64,000 nucleotides of DNA, from positions 3,906,001 to 3,970,000 of the forward strand of contig NZ_CP117522.1 of the NCBI RefSeq assembly GCF_031679605.1, written 5' to 3'. The notes beneath the pieces were generated by a model, which worked only from the letters and a program-made list of their open reading frames with translations, was not told the origin of the DNA and did not search any database. Position 1 is the first letter of the stretch; each line of letters opens with the position of its first letter. Positions 48,284-56,855 of the stretch are shown here, piece by piece. This stretch comes from Streptomyces luomodiensis (GTDB lineage Bacteria; Actinomycetota; Actinomycetes; Streptomycetales; Streptomycetaceae). A program made the position numbers and the translations under genes.

Positions 48284-49102
48284 TCAGCTTCCCGTGCTCT
48301 GATACGCCCGCAGCCCCGCCCGCCAGGCCAGCCCCGCCACCGCACAGCAGCCGCACGCGACCAGCGGTGCCGCGAAGCCGATCCAGCCCGGCAGCCCCAG
48401 CGGGTTGGGCCGGCCCAGGATGTGCAGCGCCGGCAGCCAGTTGACGAAGGCCAGCGGGACGACGAAGGTGACGCCGCGCAGCAGCTCCTTGCCGAAGACC
48501 GTCGGCGGGTACTCCAGCAGCGTGGTCCCGCCGAAGGTGAACGCGTTCTGCACCTCGGAGGCGTCCTTGGCCCAGAACTGGAAGGCGCCGCCGAGCACGA
48601 ACAGCGCCCCGAAGATGACGCCCCCGCTCAGCAGCGCCACCGGCATCAGCAGCGCCCGGTCCACCGTCCAGTCGATGTCCAGCCGGCTCAGCGACCAGCC
48701 GAGCACCAGCACCCCCTGGGTGATCCGGCCCAGCCGGCGCAGCGCGAAGCGGTCGGCGGCCACCTGGGCGAGTATCGGCACCGGCCGCACCAGCAGGGTG
48801 TCCATCGTGCCGTCGCGCACCCGGCTGCCCAGCCGGCCCATGGTGCCCAGCGTGAGATCGGCGAGGCCGAAGGCGACGCTGGTAGTCCCGTAGAGGAAGG
48901 CGACCTCGTCAAGGGTGAAGCCGCCCAGCTCACCGATGTGGGTGAACATCAGCGCGATCGCGACGAAGTCCAGCCCGGTCGCGAGGAGGTTCCCCAGCGT
49001 CATGATCAGGAACGAGGTGCGGTACGCCATCGTGGAGCGCACCCACATCCCGACGATCAGGGTGTAGGCCCGCAGCCCCTGGTACACGGCGGACTCAGCC
49101 AC
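48284..49102 (-). CDS. ABC-2 type permease, DUF990 family (subunit B)
   Basis: Protein of 272 aa with six predicted helices. GLRAYTLIVGMWVRSTMAYR is a typical amphipathic start, and RDGTMDTLLVRPVP is the conserved cytoplasmic loop of this permease family. The GTG start at 49102 overlaps the end of subunit A by 8 bp. It forms a heterodimeric exporter with the gene at 49095 and the ATPase at 47265. Confidence 0.9.
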   Translation of the reverse strand: MAESAVYQGLRAYTLIVGMWVRSTMAYRTSFLIMTLGNLLATGLDFVAIALMFTHIGELGGFTLDEVAFLYGTTSVAFGLADLTLGTMGRLGSRVRDGTMDTLLVRPVPILAQVAADRFALRRLGRITQGVLVLGWSLSRLDIDWTVDRALLMPVALLSGGVIFGALFVLGGAFQFWAKDASEVQNAFTFGGTTLLEYPPTVFGKELLRGVTFVVPLAFVNWLPALHILGRPNPLGLPGWIGFAAPLVACGCCAVAGLAWRAGLRAYQSTGS

Positions 49103-49895
49103 CCTGGACCACCACCTTCCGGGTCGCCGCCGACTGGAGCGCCCGTCCGGCCGCCAGCAGCGCCACCGCCCACCCCGCCTGGAAGACGAACGCCCGCAGC
49201 AGCCCCGGCCCCCGGTGCTCCTCCAGGAAGACGTCCGCGGGCACCTGGAGCATCGCCGCCCAGGGCAGCGCGCGGGCGATCTCGCCCAGCTGTCCGGGGA
49301 AGACGTTGAGCGGCAGGATCATCCCGGAGAAGAACAGGCACAGCAGCCCGCTCAGCATGGCCAGCCCCGTCCCGTCGAGCAGCCAGAAGGCGGCGAGCGA
49401 CACCAGATAGCGCACCGCGAAGCCGACGCACACCGCGAGCACCACGGAAAGCAGGAACCACAGCCAGGTCAGGGGCGAGGCGGGCAGGCGCAGTTCGAAG
49501 ACCAGCGCGCCGACGGCCATCGGCACCACGCCCCGCCCCAGCAGCTGGAACAGCGCCCGGCCGAGCTCGGTGGCCAGCCACCACAGTTGGAGGTCGACCG
49601 GACGGTAGAGGTCCACGGCGATGTCACCGGACCGGATGCGCTCCTGGAGCTCCTCCTGGAAGCCGCCGCCCATCAGCGCGACGGCCGCCAGCAGCGCCTG
49701 GCCGAGCCAGACGAAGGTCAGGGCCTGGGCAAGGTCGTAGCCGCCCAGGTGCGGCCGCTCGTCCCACAGCGCGGTGTAGGTGTAGGCGAGAATGAAGCCG
49801 AAAACGGTGTTGGTGAAGACCCCGGCCACCGTGGCGACCCGATACGTCGCGTAGCGTTTGAAGCCGCTGACCGCGACGGCCGCGTACAGCCGCAT
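49095..49895 (-). CDS. ABC-2 type permease, DUF990 family (subunit A)
   Basis: Protein of 266 aa with six predicted helices. RSGDIAVDLYRPVDLQLWW is the equivalent of the loop in subunit B, and LFFSGMILPLNVFP is the typical last-but-one helix. First gene of the three-gene exporter operon; ATG at 49895. The 277-bp region upstream is shared with the divergent PBP gene. Confidence 0.9.
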   Translation of the reverse strand: MRLYAAVAVSGFKRYATYRVATVAGVFTNTVFGFILAYTYTALWDERPHLGGYDLAQALTFVWLGQALLAAVALMGGGFQEELQERIRSGDIAVDLYRPVDLQLWWLATELGRALFQLLGRGVVPMAVGALVFELRLPASPLTWLWFLLSVVLAVCVGFAVRYLVSLAAFWLLDGTGLAMLSGLLCLFFSGMILPLNVFPGQLGEIARALPWAAMLQVPADVFLEEHRGPGLLRAFVFQAGWAVALLAAGRALQSAATRKVVVQGG

Positions 49896-50172
49896 CCGCC
49901 CGTCCCTCCCTCCCCGACCGCACCGGCCGACCGGCGCCAAAAGCCGGAGCCTAGTGGGGTGGCGGGAGAGACGGCCAGCCATTATTCACCGGATGGTGTG
50001 AGCGGAATCATCTGTCCGGCCGGTCACAGACCAGTCACGGGTGCGCGCCACGTCCCCGGCCCGGAACGGATGATGCGACAGTGTTTTATCGGGCGTACGA
50101 CGCGAATCGCCCGACCGTGCACGATCCTGCCGCCGCGCAACCCTCGACGGCGGCCGAGGAGTCTCAGGAGAC

Positions 50173-52518
50173 ATGAGCGACGAGCCACAGCTGATCGACG
50201 GTGGCGCGGCCGGAACGGGCGACCGACCCGGCGCCGGCGACGGCAACCACGACACGCCGCACCGCGCGGACGGCCTCCCGGCCGGCAAACCGGCCAAGGG
50301 CAGAAAGAACCGTCCCCAGCGCACCGGCTGGCGCCGTCTGCTGCCCACCTGGCGCATGGTCCTGGGGGGCCTCACCCTGATCATCCTGCTGGTCGCGGGC
50401 GGACTCGTCACCGGCTACCTGCTCGTCGAAATCCCCGCGGCCAACAAGGCCGCCATCGCCCAGAGCAACGTCTTCCTGTACTCCGACGGCTCCCAGCTGG
50501 CCCGCGAGGGCAAGGTCAACCGGGAGAAGGTCCAGCTCAGCCAGGTGCCCAAGCGGACCCAGCACGCGGTGCTGGCAGCCGAGGACCGGGACTTCTACTC
50601 GGAGTCGGCCATCAACCCCGAGGCCATGCTCCGGGCCGCCTGGAACACCGTCACCGGCAAGGGCAAGCAGTCCGGCTCCACCATCACCCAGCAGTACGTG
50701 AAGAACTACTACCTGGACCAGGAACAGACGGTCACCCGCAAGGTCAAGGAGTTCTTCATCGCGATCAAGCTGGACCGCGAGGTGAGCAAGGACGAGATCC
50801 TCGAGGGCTACCTCAACACCAGCTACTTCGGACGCAACGCCTACGGCATCCAGGCCGCCGCCCAGGCGTACTACGGCAAGGACATCGGCGAGCTCGACAC
50901 CGCCCAGAGCGCCTATCTCGCGACCCTGCTGAACGCCCCCAGCGCCTACGACGTCGTCGCCCACCCGCAGAACAAGGGACGGGCCGTGGCCCGCTGGAAC
51001 TACGTCCTGGACGGCATGGTCAAGAAGGGCTGGCTGAGCCGGGCCGAGCGGCAGAAGATGACCTTCCCGACGCCGTCGGAGGCCAAGGTCGCCTCGGGCA
51101 TGTCCGGCCAGCGCGGCTATCTCGTCGAGGCCGTCGAGGACTACCTCACCAGCAACGGGATCATCGACGAGCAGACCCTGGCGCGCGGCGGCTACCGCAT
51201 CACCACCACGATCGACAAGAAGCGGCAGGACGCCTTCGTGGCGGCCGTGCGCGACCGGCTGATGAGCAAGCTCAGCTCGGGCCGCGAGGTCGACCAGTAC
51301 GTCCGCGCGGGCGGCGCCTCGATCGACCCGAAGACCGGGAAGGTGGTCGCCCTCTACGGCGGGATCGACTACACCAAGCAGTTCGTCAACAACGCGACCC
51401 GCCGTGACTACCAGGTGGGATCCACGTTCAAGCCATTCGTCTTCACCTCGGCGGTGCGCTACGGATCCACCACCCAGGACGGCCAGACGATCACCGCGGA
51501 CACGCTCTACAACGGCGACAACAAACGCGAGGTCATCGGCTCGGGCGGGCCCACCGGCTACGCCCCCGCCAACGAGGACGACGTCGACTACGGCGACATC
51601 GACGTCACCACGGCCACCGACAACTCGGTGAACTCGGTGTACGCGCAGATGGCCGAGGACGTCGGCGCGGACAAGGTCAAGCAGACCGCCATCGACCTGG
51701 GCGTCCCCAAGGACACCCCCGATCTGCACGCCTCCCCCTCCATCGCGCTGGGCCCCGCCACCGCGAGCGTGCTGGACATGACCGAGGCGTATGCGACCCT
51801 CGCCAACCACGGCAAGCACGGCAACTACAGCCTGGTCTCGAAGATCACCAAGGACGGTGCGCGGATAGCGCTCCCGGAGCGGGAGGAACGACAGGCCGTC
51901 CCGCGCGCCGCCGCCGACGCCACCACCGCGATACTGCAGAGCGTGGTCGACGGCGGCACCGGCACCGCCGCCCAGGGCGCCGAGCGCCCGGCGGCGGGCA
52001 AGACCGGCACCGCGGAGGAGGACAAGGCCGCCTGGTTCGCGGGCTACACCCCGGACCTGGCGACCGTGGTCGCGGTGATGGGCCAGGACTCCAACACGGG
52101 CGTCCAGAAGTCCCTGTACGGGGCCACGGGCCTGGAGCGGATCAACGGCGGCGGCTACCCCGCCGAGATCTGGGCGCAGTACACGGCGGGCGCGCTGGAC
52201 GGCCAGCCGCCGACCGACTTCGACCTGCGGCTGGAGGACGGCTCGGACTCCGCCGGCGGCCCCGAGAACACCCCGCAGTCCCCGGGCGCGCCGCCCCCGG
52301 TGGTCACCACGCCCCCGCCCGGCGTCCCGACGGACCCCACGCCCCCCACGACGCCGACCTACGAACCACCGGACCTGCCGACGTCGGATCCGACGATCGA
52401 CCCGCCGACGGACTTCCCCACCGACGGGCCGTCGACCGAACCAGGACCGGGCGATCCCGGCGGGCCCGGTGACCCGGGCGGCGATCCGGGCGGGCCGGGG
52501 GACCCGGTGGACGGCTGA
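50173..52518 (+). CDS. bifunctional penicillin-binding protein (transglycosylase/transpeptidase)
   Basis: Protein of 781 aa. A membrane anchor (LGGLTLIILLVAGGLVTGYLL) precedes a GT51 transglycosylase domain with the catalytic Glu in LAAEDRDFYSE, and a transpeptidase domain with SxxK in GSTFKPFVF, SVN in TDNSVNSVYAQ and KTG in AAGKTGTAEE. The C-terminal ~110 residues are a Pro/Asp/Thr/Gly-rich tail ending in GGPGDP repeats. It builds peptidoglycan at the membrane. CAGGAG precedes the ATG. A strong terminator follows the stop. Confidence 0.95.
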   Translation: MSDEPQLIDGGAAGTGDRPGAGDGNHDTPHRADGLPAGKPAKGRKNRPQRTGWRRLLPTWRMVLGGLTLIILLVAGGLVTGYLLVEIPAANKAAIAQSNVFLYSDGSQLAREGKVNREKVQLSQVPKRTQHAVLAAEDRDFYSESAINPEAMLRAAWNTVTGKGKQSGSTITQQYVKNYYLDQEQTVTRKVKEFFIAIKLDREVSKDEILEGYLNTSYFGRNAYGIQAAAQAYYGKDIGELDTAQSAYLATLLNAPSAYDVVAHPQNKGRAVARWNYVLDGMVKKGWLSRAERQKMTFPTPSEAKVASGMSGQRGYLVEAVEDYLTSNGIIDEQTLARGGYRITTTIDKKRQDAFVAAVRDRLMSKLSSGREVDQYVRAGGASIDPKTGKVVALYGGIDYTKQFVNNATRRDYQVGSTFKPFVFTSAVRYGSTTQDGQTITADTLYNGDNKREVIGSGGPTGYAPANEDDVDYGDIDVTTATDNSVNSVYAQMAEDVGADKVKQTAIDLGVPKDTPDLHASPSIALGPATASVLDMTEAYATLANHGKHGNYSLVSKITKDGARIALPEREERQAVPRAAADATTAILQSVVDGGTGTAAQGAERPAAGKTGTAEEDKAAWFAGYTPDLATVVAVMGQDSNTGVQKSLYGATGLERINGGGYPAEIWAQYTAGALDGQPPTDFDLRLEDGSDSAGGPENTPQSPGAPPPVVTTPPPGVPTDPTPPTTPTYEPPDLPTSDPTIDPPTDFPTDGPSTEPGPGDPGGPGDPGGDPGGPGDPVDG

Positions 52519-52526
52519 GACAGCGG

Positions 52527-52561
52527 CAGAGGGTGGTGACGGAGCCCGTCACCACCCTCTG
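52527..52561 (+). terminator. strong hairpin after the PBP gene
   Basis: Perfect 16-bp stem (CAGAGGGTGGTGACGG with CCGTCACCACCCTCTG) with a 3-nt loop, 9 bp after the PBP stop codon. Confidence 0.9.
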
Positions 52562-52574
52562 TCACACCCGCGGC

Positions 52575-52633
52575 CTTCGCTCCTCAGAGATAGAGCCTCA
52601 GAGGGAAAAGCCTCGCTCCTCAGAGATAGAGCC
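52575..52633. repeat. direct repeat duplicating the 3' end of the GroES-like gene
   Basis: CGCTCCTCAGAGATAGAGCC occurs at 52578-52597 and again at 52614-52633, 36 bp apart. The right-hand copy contains the stop and last codons of the GroES-like gene; the left copy lies in the downstream spacer. Confidence 0.75.
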
Positions 52634-52961
52634 CCGTGGAGTCCTCGGCCCCTTCCAGCCGCTCGGCGGCCACCGCGTGCAGATCGCGCTCCCGCATCAG
52701 GACGTAGGCGACCCCGCGGACCTCGACCTCGGCCCGGTCCTCCGGGTCGTAGAGCACCCGGTCGCCGGGCTCCACGGTCCGTACGTTCTGCCCGACCGCG
52801 ACCACCTCGGCCCAGGCCAGCCGCCTGCCGACCGCCGCGGTGGCGGGGATAACGATGCCGCCGGACGACCGGCGCTCGCCCTCCGGAATATCGGTGCGGA
52901 CCAGCACACGGTCGTGCAGCATCCGGATGGGCAGCTTGTCATGGGTCGTGTTCGCACTCAC
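52620..52961 (-). CDS. GroES-like chaperonin-10 family protein
   Basis: Protein of 113 aa. LHDRVLVRTDIPEGERRSSGGIVIP is the start of the Cpn10 fold with its mobile loop, and GDRVLYDPEDRAEVEVRGV is the C-terminal strand. It is a paralogue, not the groES of a groESL operon: no groEL is adjacent. It may serve as a co-chaperonin variant. The GTG start at 52961 is used. Confidence 0.85.
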   Translation of the reverse strand: MSANTTHDKLPIRMLHDRVLVRTDIPEGERRSSGGIVIPATAAVGRRLAWAEVVAVGQNVRTVEPGDRVLYDPEDRAEVEVRGVAYVLMRERDLHAVAAERLEGAEDSTGLYL

Positions 52962-53101
52962 GCCATGACCGTACCTGGCCGGACGGCGCGATGACGCCTC
53001 AGGGCGCCACCCCGGCCGCCTCGCGCGGCACGCGGGCCCCACCGCTCCCCCACGACCGGCCCGCCGTACGACCGCCCCGTCCCAGGAGGACCGGCCCGTC
53101 C

Positions 53102-53464
53102 TTACGAGCGGCACCGCTTGCACCGCGAGGACCGGGAGGCCCTGGACGACCGGGAGGACCGCGCCGAGAGCGCGACCAGCCCCACCAGCCCCGCCACGAC
53201 GAGCGCGACCGGCACGATCCGCTCCATCCGGGGCTCGCCCTCCTCCGACACCAACTGGCCCCGCACGCTCGTGACCACTCGGTTCGCGGACACGTACGCC
53301 CGCCCGGCGGTCCGGTCCACGGCCGACGCCGCCTTCGCCTTCGCGTCCCCGATGATCGTCTTCGGGTGCACCCGCACCCCGATCTCGTCGAGCGTCACGG
53401 CGAGCTGCTGCCGCCTGCGGGCGATGTCCGCCTCAATCTGCGCAGGGGTCCTGGCATCCGACAC
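53102..53464 (-). CDS. DUF3618 membrane-associated protein
   Basis: Protein of 120 aa. The N-terminal helix begins RTPAQIEADIARRRQQLAVT followed by LDEIGVRVHPKTI, the DUF3618 signature. A C-terminal membrane helix (IVPVALVVAGLVGLVALSA) is followed by an Arg/Ser/Cys-rich tail. GGAGG supports the GTG start at 53464. Function unknown. It is divergent from bcp. Confidence 0.88.
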   Translation of the reverse strand: MSDARTPAQIEADIARRRQQLAVTLDEIGVRVHPKTIIGDAKAKAASAVDRTAGRAYVSANRVVTSVRGQLVSEEGEPRMERIVPVALVVAGLVGLVALSARSSRSSRASRSSRCKRCRS

Positions 53465-53603
53465 CGCGCTGCCTCCGTCAGTCTCGATGATTCGTGATGG
53501 ACAGTCTGTCAGCTCCCCCTCTTCCCCGCCCCACGGCACCCCCGGACGGGAAGCTGGCTAATGTCGGGGACGTACCGCCCGATGCCACGAGGAGCACCAG
53601 ACC

Positions 53604-54071
53604 ATGAGCGAGCGACTGCAGCCCGGCGACACCGCCCCCGCCTTCACCCTCCCCGACGCGGACGGCAAGCAGGTCTCGCTCGCCGACCACGCCGGCCGCA
53701 AGGTGATCGTCTACTTCTACCCCGCCGCCCTCACCCCCGGCTGCACCAAGCAGGCGTGCGACTTCACCGACAACCTCGAACTCCTCTCCGGTCACGGCTA
53801 CGACGTCATCGGCATCTCCCCCGACAAGCCGGAGAAGCTCGCCAAGTTCCGCGACCAGGAGGACCTGAAGGTCACCCTGCTCGCCGACCCCGCCAAGGAG
53901 ACCCTCGAGGCATACGGCGCCTTCGGCGAGAAGAAGCTCTACGGCAAGACGGTCACGGGCGTGATCCGCTCCACCGTGATCGTCGACGAGCAGGGCAAGG
54001 TCGAGCGCGCCCTGTACAACGTGAAGGCCACCGGCCACGTAGCCAAGATCATCAAGGACCTGGGCCTCTGA
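53604..54071 (+). CDS. bcp: thioredoxin-dependent thiol peroxidase (BCP-type peroxiredoxin)
   Basis: Protein of 155 aa. The peroxidatic Cys and resolving Cys are in TPGCTKQACDF, five residues apart as in atypical 2-Cys BCPs. PAFTLPDADGKQVSL and VYFYPAALTPG are canonical. It reduces peroxides using thioredoxin in the cytoplasm. A terminator hairpin follows 14 bp downstream. Confidence 0.95.
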   Translation: MSERLQPGDTAPAFTLPDADGKQVSLADHAGRKVIVYFYPAALTPGCTKQACDFTDNLELLSGHGYDVIGISPDKPEKLAKFRDQEDLKVTLLADPAKETLEAYGAFGEKKLYGKTVTGVIRSTVIVDEQGKVERALYNVKATGHVAKIIKDLGL

Positions 54072-54085
54072 CCCCGGCGTTCCCC

Positions 54086-54120
54086 CGAGGGTCCCGCACC
54101 ACGCCGGTGCGGGACCCTCG
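54086..54120 (+). terminator. strong hairpin after bcp
   Basis: Perfect 15-bp stem (CGAGGGTCCCGCACC with GGTGCGGGACCCTCG) and a 5-nt loop, downstream of bcp. Confidence 0.9.
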
Positions 54121-54217
54121 CGGATGAGACCTTGAGGAGGCGCGGAGCCGGCCCGGCCGCGCGCGAACGCGCACCTGTACTTCCGCCGTCGCCGGACCGG
54201 TAGCATGACTGTCCATT

Positions 54218-54301
54218 GCGGCCGTGATGGAATTGGCAGACATGCTGGGTTTAGGTCCCAGTGGGGTAACACCCGTGAGGGTTCGAATCCCTCCGGCCGC
54301 A
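54218..54301 (+). tRNA. tRNA-Leu (anticodon TAG)
   Basis: An 84-nt class II tRNA with a long variable arm. Acceptor stem GCGGCCG/CGGCCGC, anticodon stem CTGGG/CCCAG with loop TTTAGGT (anticodon TAG), T arm ending GGTTCGAATCC, discriminator A. CCA not encoded. Confidence 0.96.
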
Positions 54302-54307
54302 CTCATG

Positions 54308-54344
54308 CCAGGGGCGCCACACCGAAGCGGTGTGGCGCCCCTGG
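54308..54344. terminator. very strong hairpin between tRNA-Leu and rdgB
   Basis: Perfect 17-bp stem (CCAGGGGCGCCACACCG with CGGTGTGGCGCCCCTGG) with a 3-nt loop, 7 bp after tRNA-Leu and 8 bp beyond the convergent rdgB stop; it probably serves both. Confidence 0.92.
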
Positions 54345-54351
54345 CGTTCGC

Positions 54352-54987
54352 TCATCCCAGAAGTTCGCGCACGATCGGGGCGATGGCGCGGAACGCCTTG
54401 CCGCGGTGGCTGATGGCGTTCTTCTCATCGGGGGTCAGTTCGGCGCAGGTGCGGGTCTCGCCGTGGGGCTGGAGGACGGGGTCGTAGCCGAAGCCGCCGC
54501 CGCCCACGGGCTCACGGCGGAGGGTGCCGGTGAGCCGACCGGAGACCACGCGTTCGGTGCCGTCGGGGAGGGCGAGGGCGGCGGCGCATTCGAAGTGGGC
54601 GCCGCGGTGTTCGTCGGGGACGTCGGCGAGCTGGGCGAGCAGCAGGTCGAGGTTGGCGCGGTCGTTGCCGTGGCCGCCCGACCAGCGGGCCGAGAAGATG
54701 CCGGGGGCGCCGCCGAGGACGTCCACGCAGAGGCCGGAGTCGTCGGCGATCGCGGGGTGGCCGGTGGCCCGCGCCAGGGCGTGGGCCTTGAGGAGGGCGT
54801 TCTCCGCGAAGGTCACGCCGGTCTCCTTGACGTCCGGGACCTCCGGATAGGCGTCGGCGCCGACGAGTTCGACGTCGAGGCCGGACTCGCCCAGGATGGC
54901 GCGCAGTTCGGTGATCTTGTAGACGTTGCGGGTCGCGAGGACCAGGCGGCGGGGGTGCGGGGGATGTCCCTCAGTGTGTTGCTGCAT
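54352..54987 (-). CDS. rdgB: XTP/dITP diphosphatase (Ham1/RdgB)
   Basis: Protein of 211 aa. LVLATRNVYKITELRAIL is the substrate-binding start, TFAENALLKAHALA and PAIADDSGLCVDVL are the Ham1 motifs, and GFGYDPVLQP and ISHRGKAF complete the fold. It removes non-canonical purine triphosphates (ITP, XTP) from the pool. It is near rph, a pairing common in bacteria, though a lipoprotein gene intervenes here. Confidence 0.95.
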   Translation of the reverse strand: MQQHTEGHPPHPRRLVLATRNVYKITELRAILGESGLDVELVGADAYPEVPDVKETGVTFAENALLKAHALARATGHPAIADDSGLCVDVLGGAPGIFSARWSGGHGNDRANLDLLLAQLADVPDEHRGAHFECAAALALPDGTERVVSGRLTGTLRREPVGGGGFGYDPVLQPHGETRTCAELTPDEKNAISHRGKAFRAIAPIVRELLG

Positions 54988-55033
54988 AGCTCTCGATTAT
55001 CGAGGGGAGGCCGGGGCAGGCGGACGCCGGCGG

Positions 55034-55429
55034 TCAGGGCGAGCAGACGTCGGTCAGCTCGCCCGCCGCGTCCCTGACCGGGGTCAGATCGGGCTGCTCA
55101 CCGCTGTCGATGGACTTCTGGACGTTGTCCACGGCCTTCTGGAGGCTGTCGACGGCCTTGCCGACGTCGGCGTTGTCGGTGCGGTCACCGGCCTTGTCGA
55201 TGTCCTTGTCGAGGGCGTCCAGGACCTTGTCGGCGTCCTCCGGGTTGTCGGCGGCGCCGCTCAGGGCGTCCTGGAGGTCGTCCACGTCGTTGGATATCTC
55301 GACCGCGAGCTGGGCGCAGTCGAGGGCCTTCTCCACGGCGCCGCAGCCGGCGGTGACCGGCACCGCGAGCGCGACGGCGGCGAAAGCGGTGACGGCGGTG
55401 GTGCGGCGGTGACGGTTGCGCGGCGCCAT
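55034..55429 (-). CDS. small secreted lipoprotein, function unknown
   Basis: Protein of 131 aa. The signal peptide has lipobox VTAGC; the mature part is acidic and helical (LQDALSGAADNPEDADKVLD; VDSLQKAVDNVQKS), probably a coiled coil, with two further Cys (ALDCAQL, LTDVCSP). Actinobacterial hypothetical lipoprotein. It lies between rdgB and rph on the same strand. Confidence 0.75.
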   Translation of the reverse strand: MAPRNRHRRTTAVTAFAAVALAVPVTAGCGAVEKALDCAQLAVEISNDVDDLQDALSGAADNPEDADKVLDALDKDIDKAGDRTDNADVGKAVDSLQKAVDNVQKSIDSGEQPDLTPVRDAAGELTDVCSP

Positions 55430-55485
55430 GGCGTGGGTCCTCCCCGTGAACAGCCGGAACGATGCTGGTACCTGACTAAACGCCA

Positions 55486-55512
55486 GGCGCCGGGCGACGG
55501 TTGCCCGGCGCC
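55486..55512 (-). terminator. hairpin after rph
   Basis: 10-bp stem (GGCGCCGGGC with GCCCGGCGCC) and a 7-nt loop, 7 bp beyond the rph stop codon. Confidence 0.8.
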
Positions 55513-55519
55513 GCCGTTC

Positions 55520-56251
<732 letters not shown>

Positions 56252-56390
56252 GGGACGAGCCTATCGGCATCGCCGAGGGCCCCGGTCCGCGTCCGGTTCG
56301 GGTACGGCACGAGTACGGCACGGCCGCGGACCGCGTCCGGCGCGCGGTACGGTCCGCGGCGGGGCGGGCTCGGACGTCAGAACCGGAAGG

Positions 56391-56624
56391 TCACATCAGG
56401 TCTTCGATCTCGGCGGCGATGGGGTCCGCGTCGGTGCCGATGACCACCTGGATCGCGCTGCCCATCTTCACCACTCCGTGGGCGCCCGCGGCCTTCAGGA
56501 GGGCCTCGTCGACCAGGGCGACATCCTTGACCTCGGTGCGGAGGCGGGTGATGCAGCCCTCGACCTCGACGATGTTGTCGATACCGCCGAGCCCCGCGAC
56601 GATCTTCTCAGCCTTGCTGGCCAT
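56391..56624 (-). CDS. nagF: PTS glucose/GlcNAc-family EIIB domain protein (NagF-like)
   Basis: Protein of 77 aa, a stand-alone EIIB. The phosphorylated Cys is in VEVEGCITRLR, and VVKMGSAIQVVIGTDADPIA is the family ending. It passes phosphate from EIIA (Crr) to incoming N-acetylglucosamine. AGGAGCG precedes the ATG. It is divergent from nagE2 across a region with three dre-like sites, matching the DasR-controlled nag locus of S. coelicolor. Confidence 0.9.
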   Translation of the reverse strand: MASKAEKIVAGLGGIDNIVEVEGCITRLRTEVKDVALVDEALLKAAGAHGVVKMGSAIQVVIGTDADPIAAEIEDLM

Positions 56625-56674
56625 GTTCGCTCCTGTCGTCCTACTGTCCGCGTTGCGATCCACCGATCCACCGG

Positions 56675-56690
56675 AGTGGTCTACACCATT
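56675..56690. promoter_or_regulatory. dre site (DasR operator), nagF side
   Basis: AGTGGTCTACACCATT matches the DasR site core TGGTCTAGACCA with one changed base. It lies about 50-66 bp upstream of the nagF start. Confidence 0.8.
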
Positions 56691-56774
56691 ATGCGGGTGA
56701 GGAGGCCGACCGTCACATGGAAGGATAGATTCCTTTATCGGATCCCTACGTGTACGGGATCCCTCCGTGCTACA

Positions 56775-56806
56775 ACAGGTCTACACCACATGTGGTGTAG
56801 ACCATA
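56775..56806. promoter_or_regulatory. two back-to-back dre sites forming a perfect palindrome, nagE2 side
   Basis: GGTCTACACCACA (56778-56790) is followed directly by its exact reverse complement (56791-56803), giving a 26-bp perfect palindrome. Each half is a near-consensus DasR half-site pair, so two DasR dimers could bind side by side. It is ~55 bp upstream of nagE2. Confidence 0.8.
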
Positions 56807-56855
56807 ACGCGGGCCGCCCCCATCCCCCGAGAGCCCGCCTCACCAGGAGGAACCG

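Noticed and set aside
52620..52961. Housekeeping groES
   Set aside because: No groEL follows and the gene lies between a PBP and DUF3618; it is annotated as a GroES-like paralogue instead.
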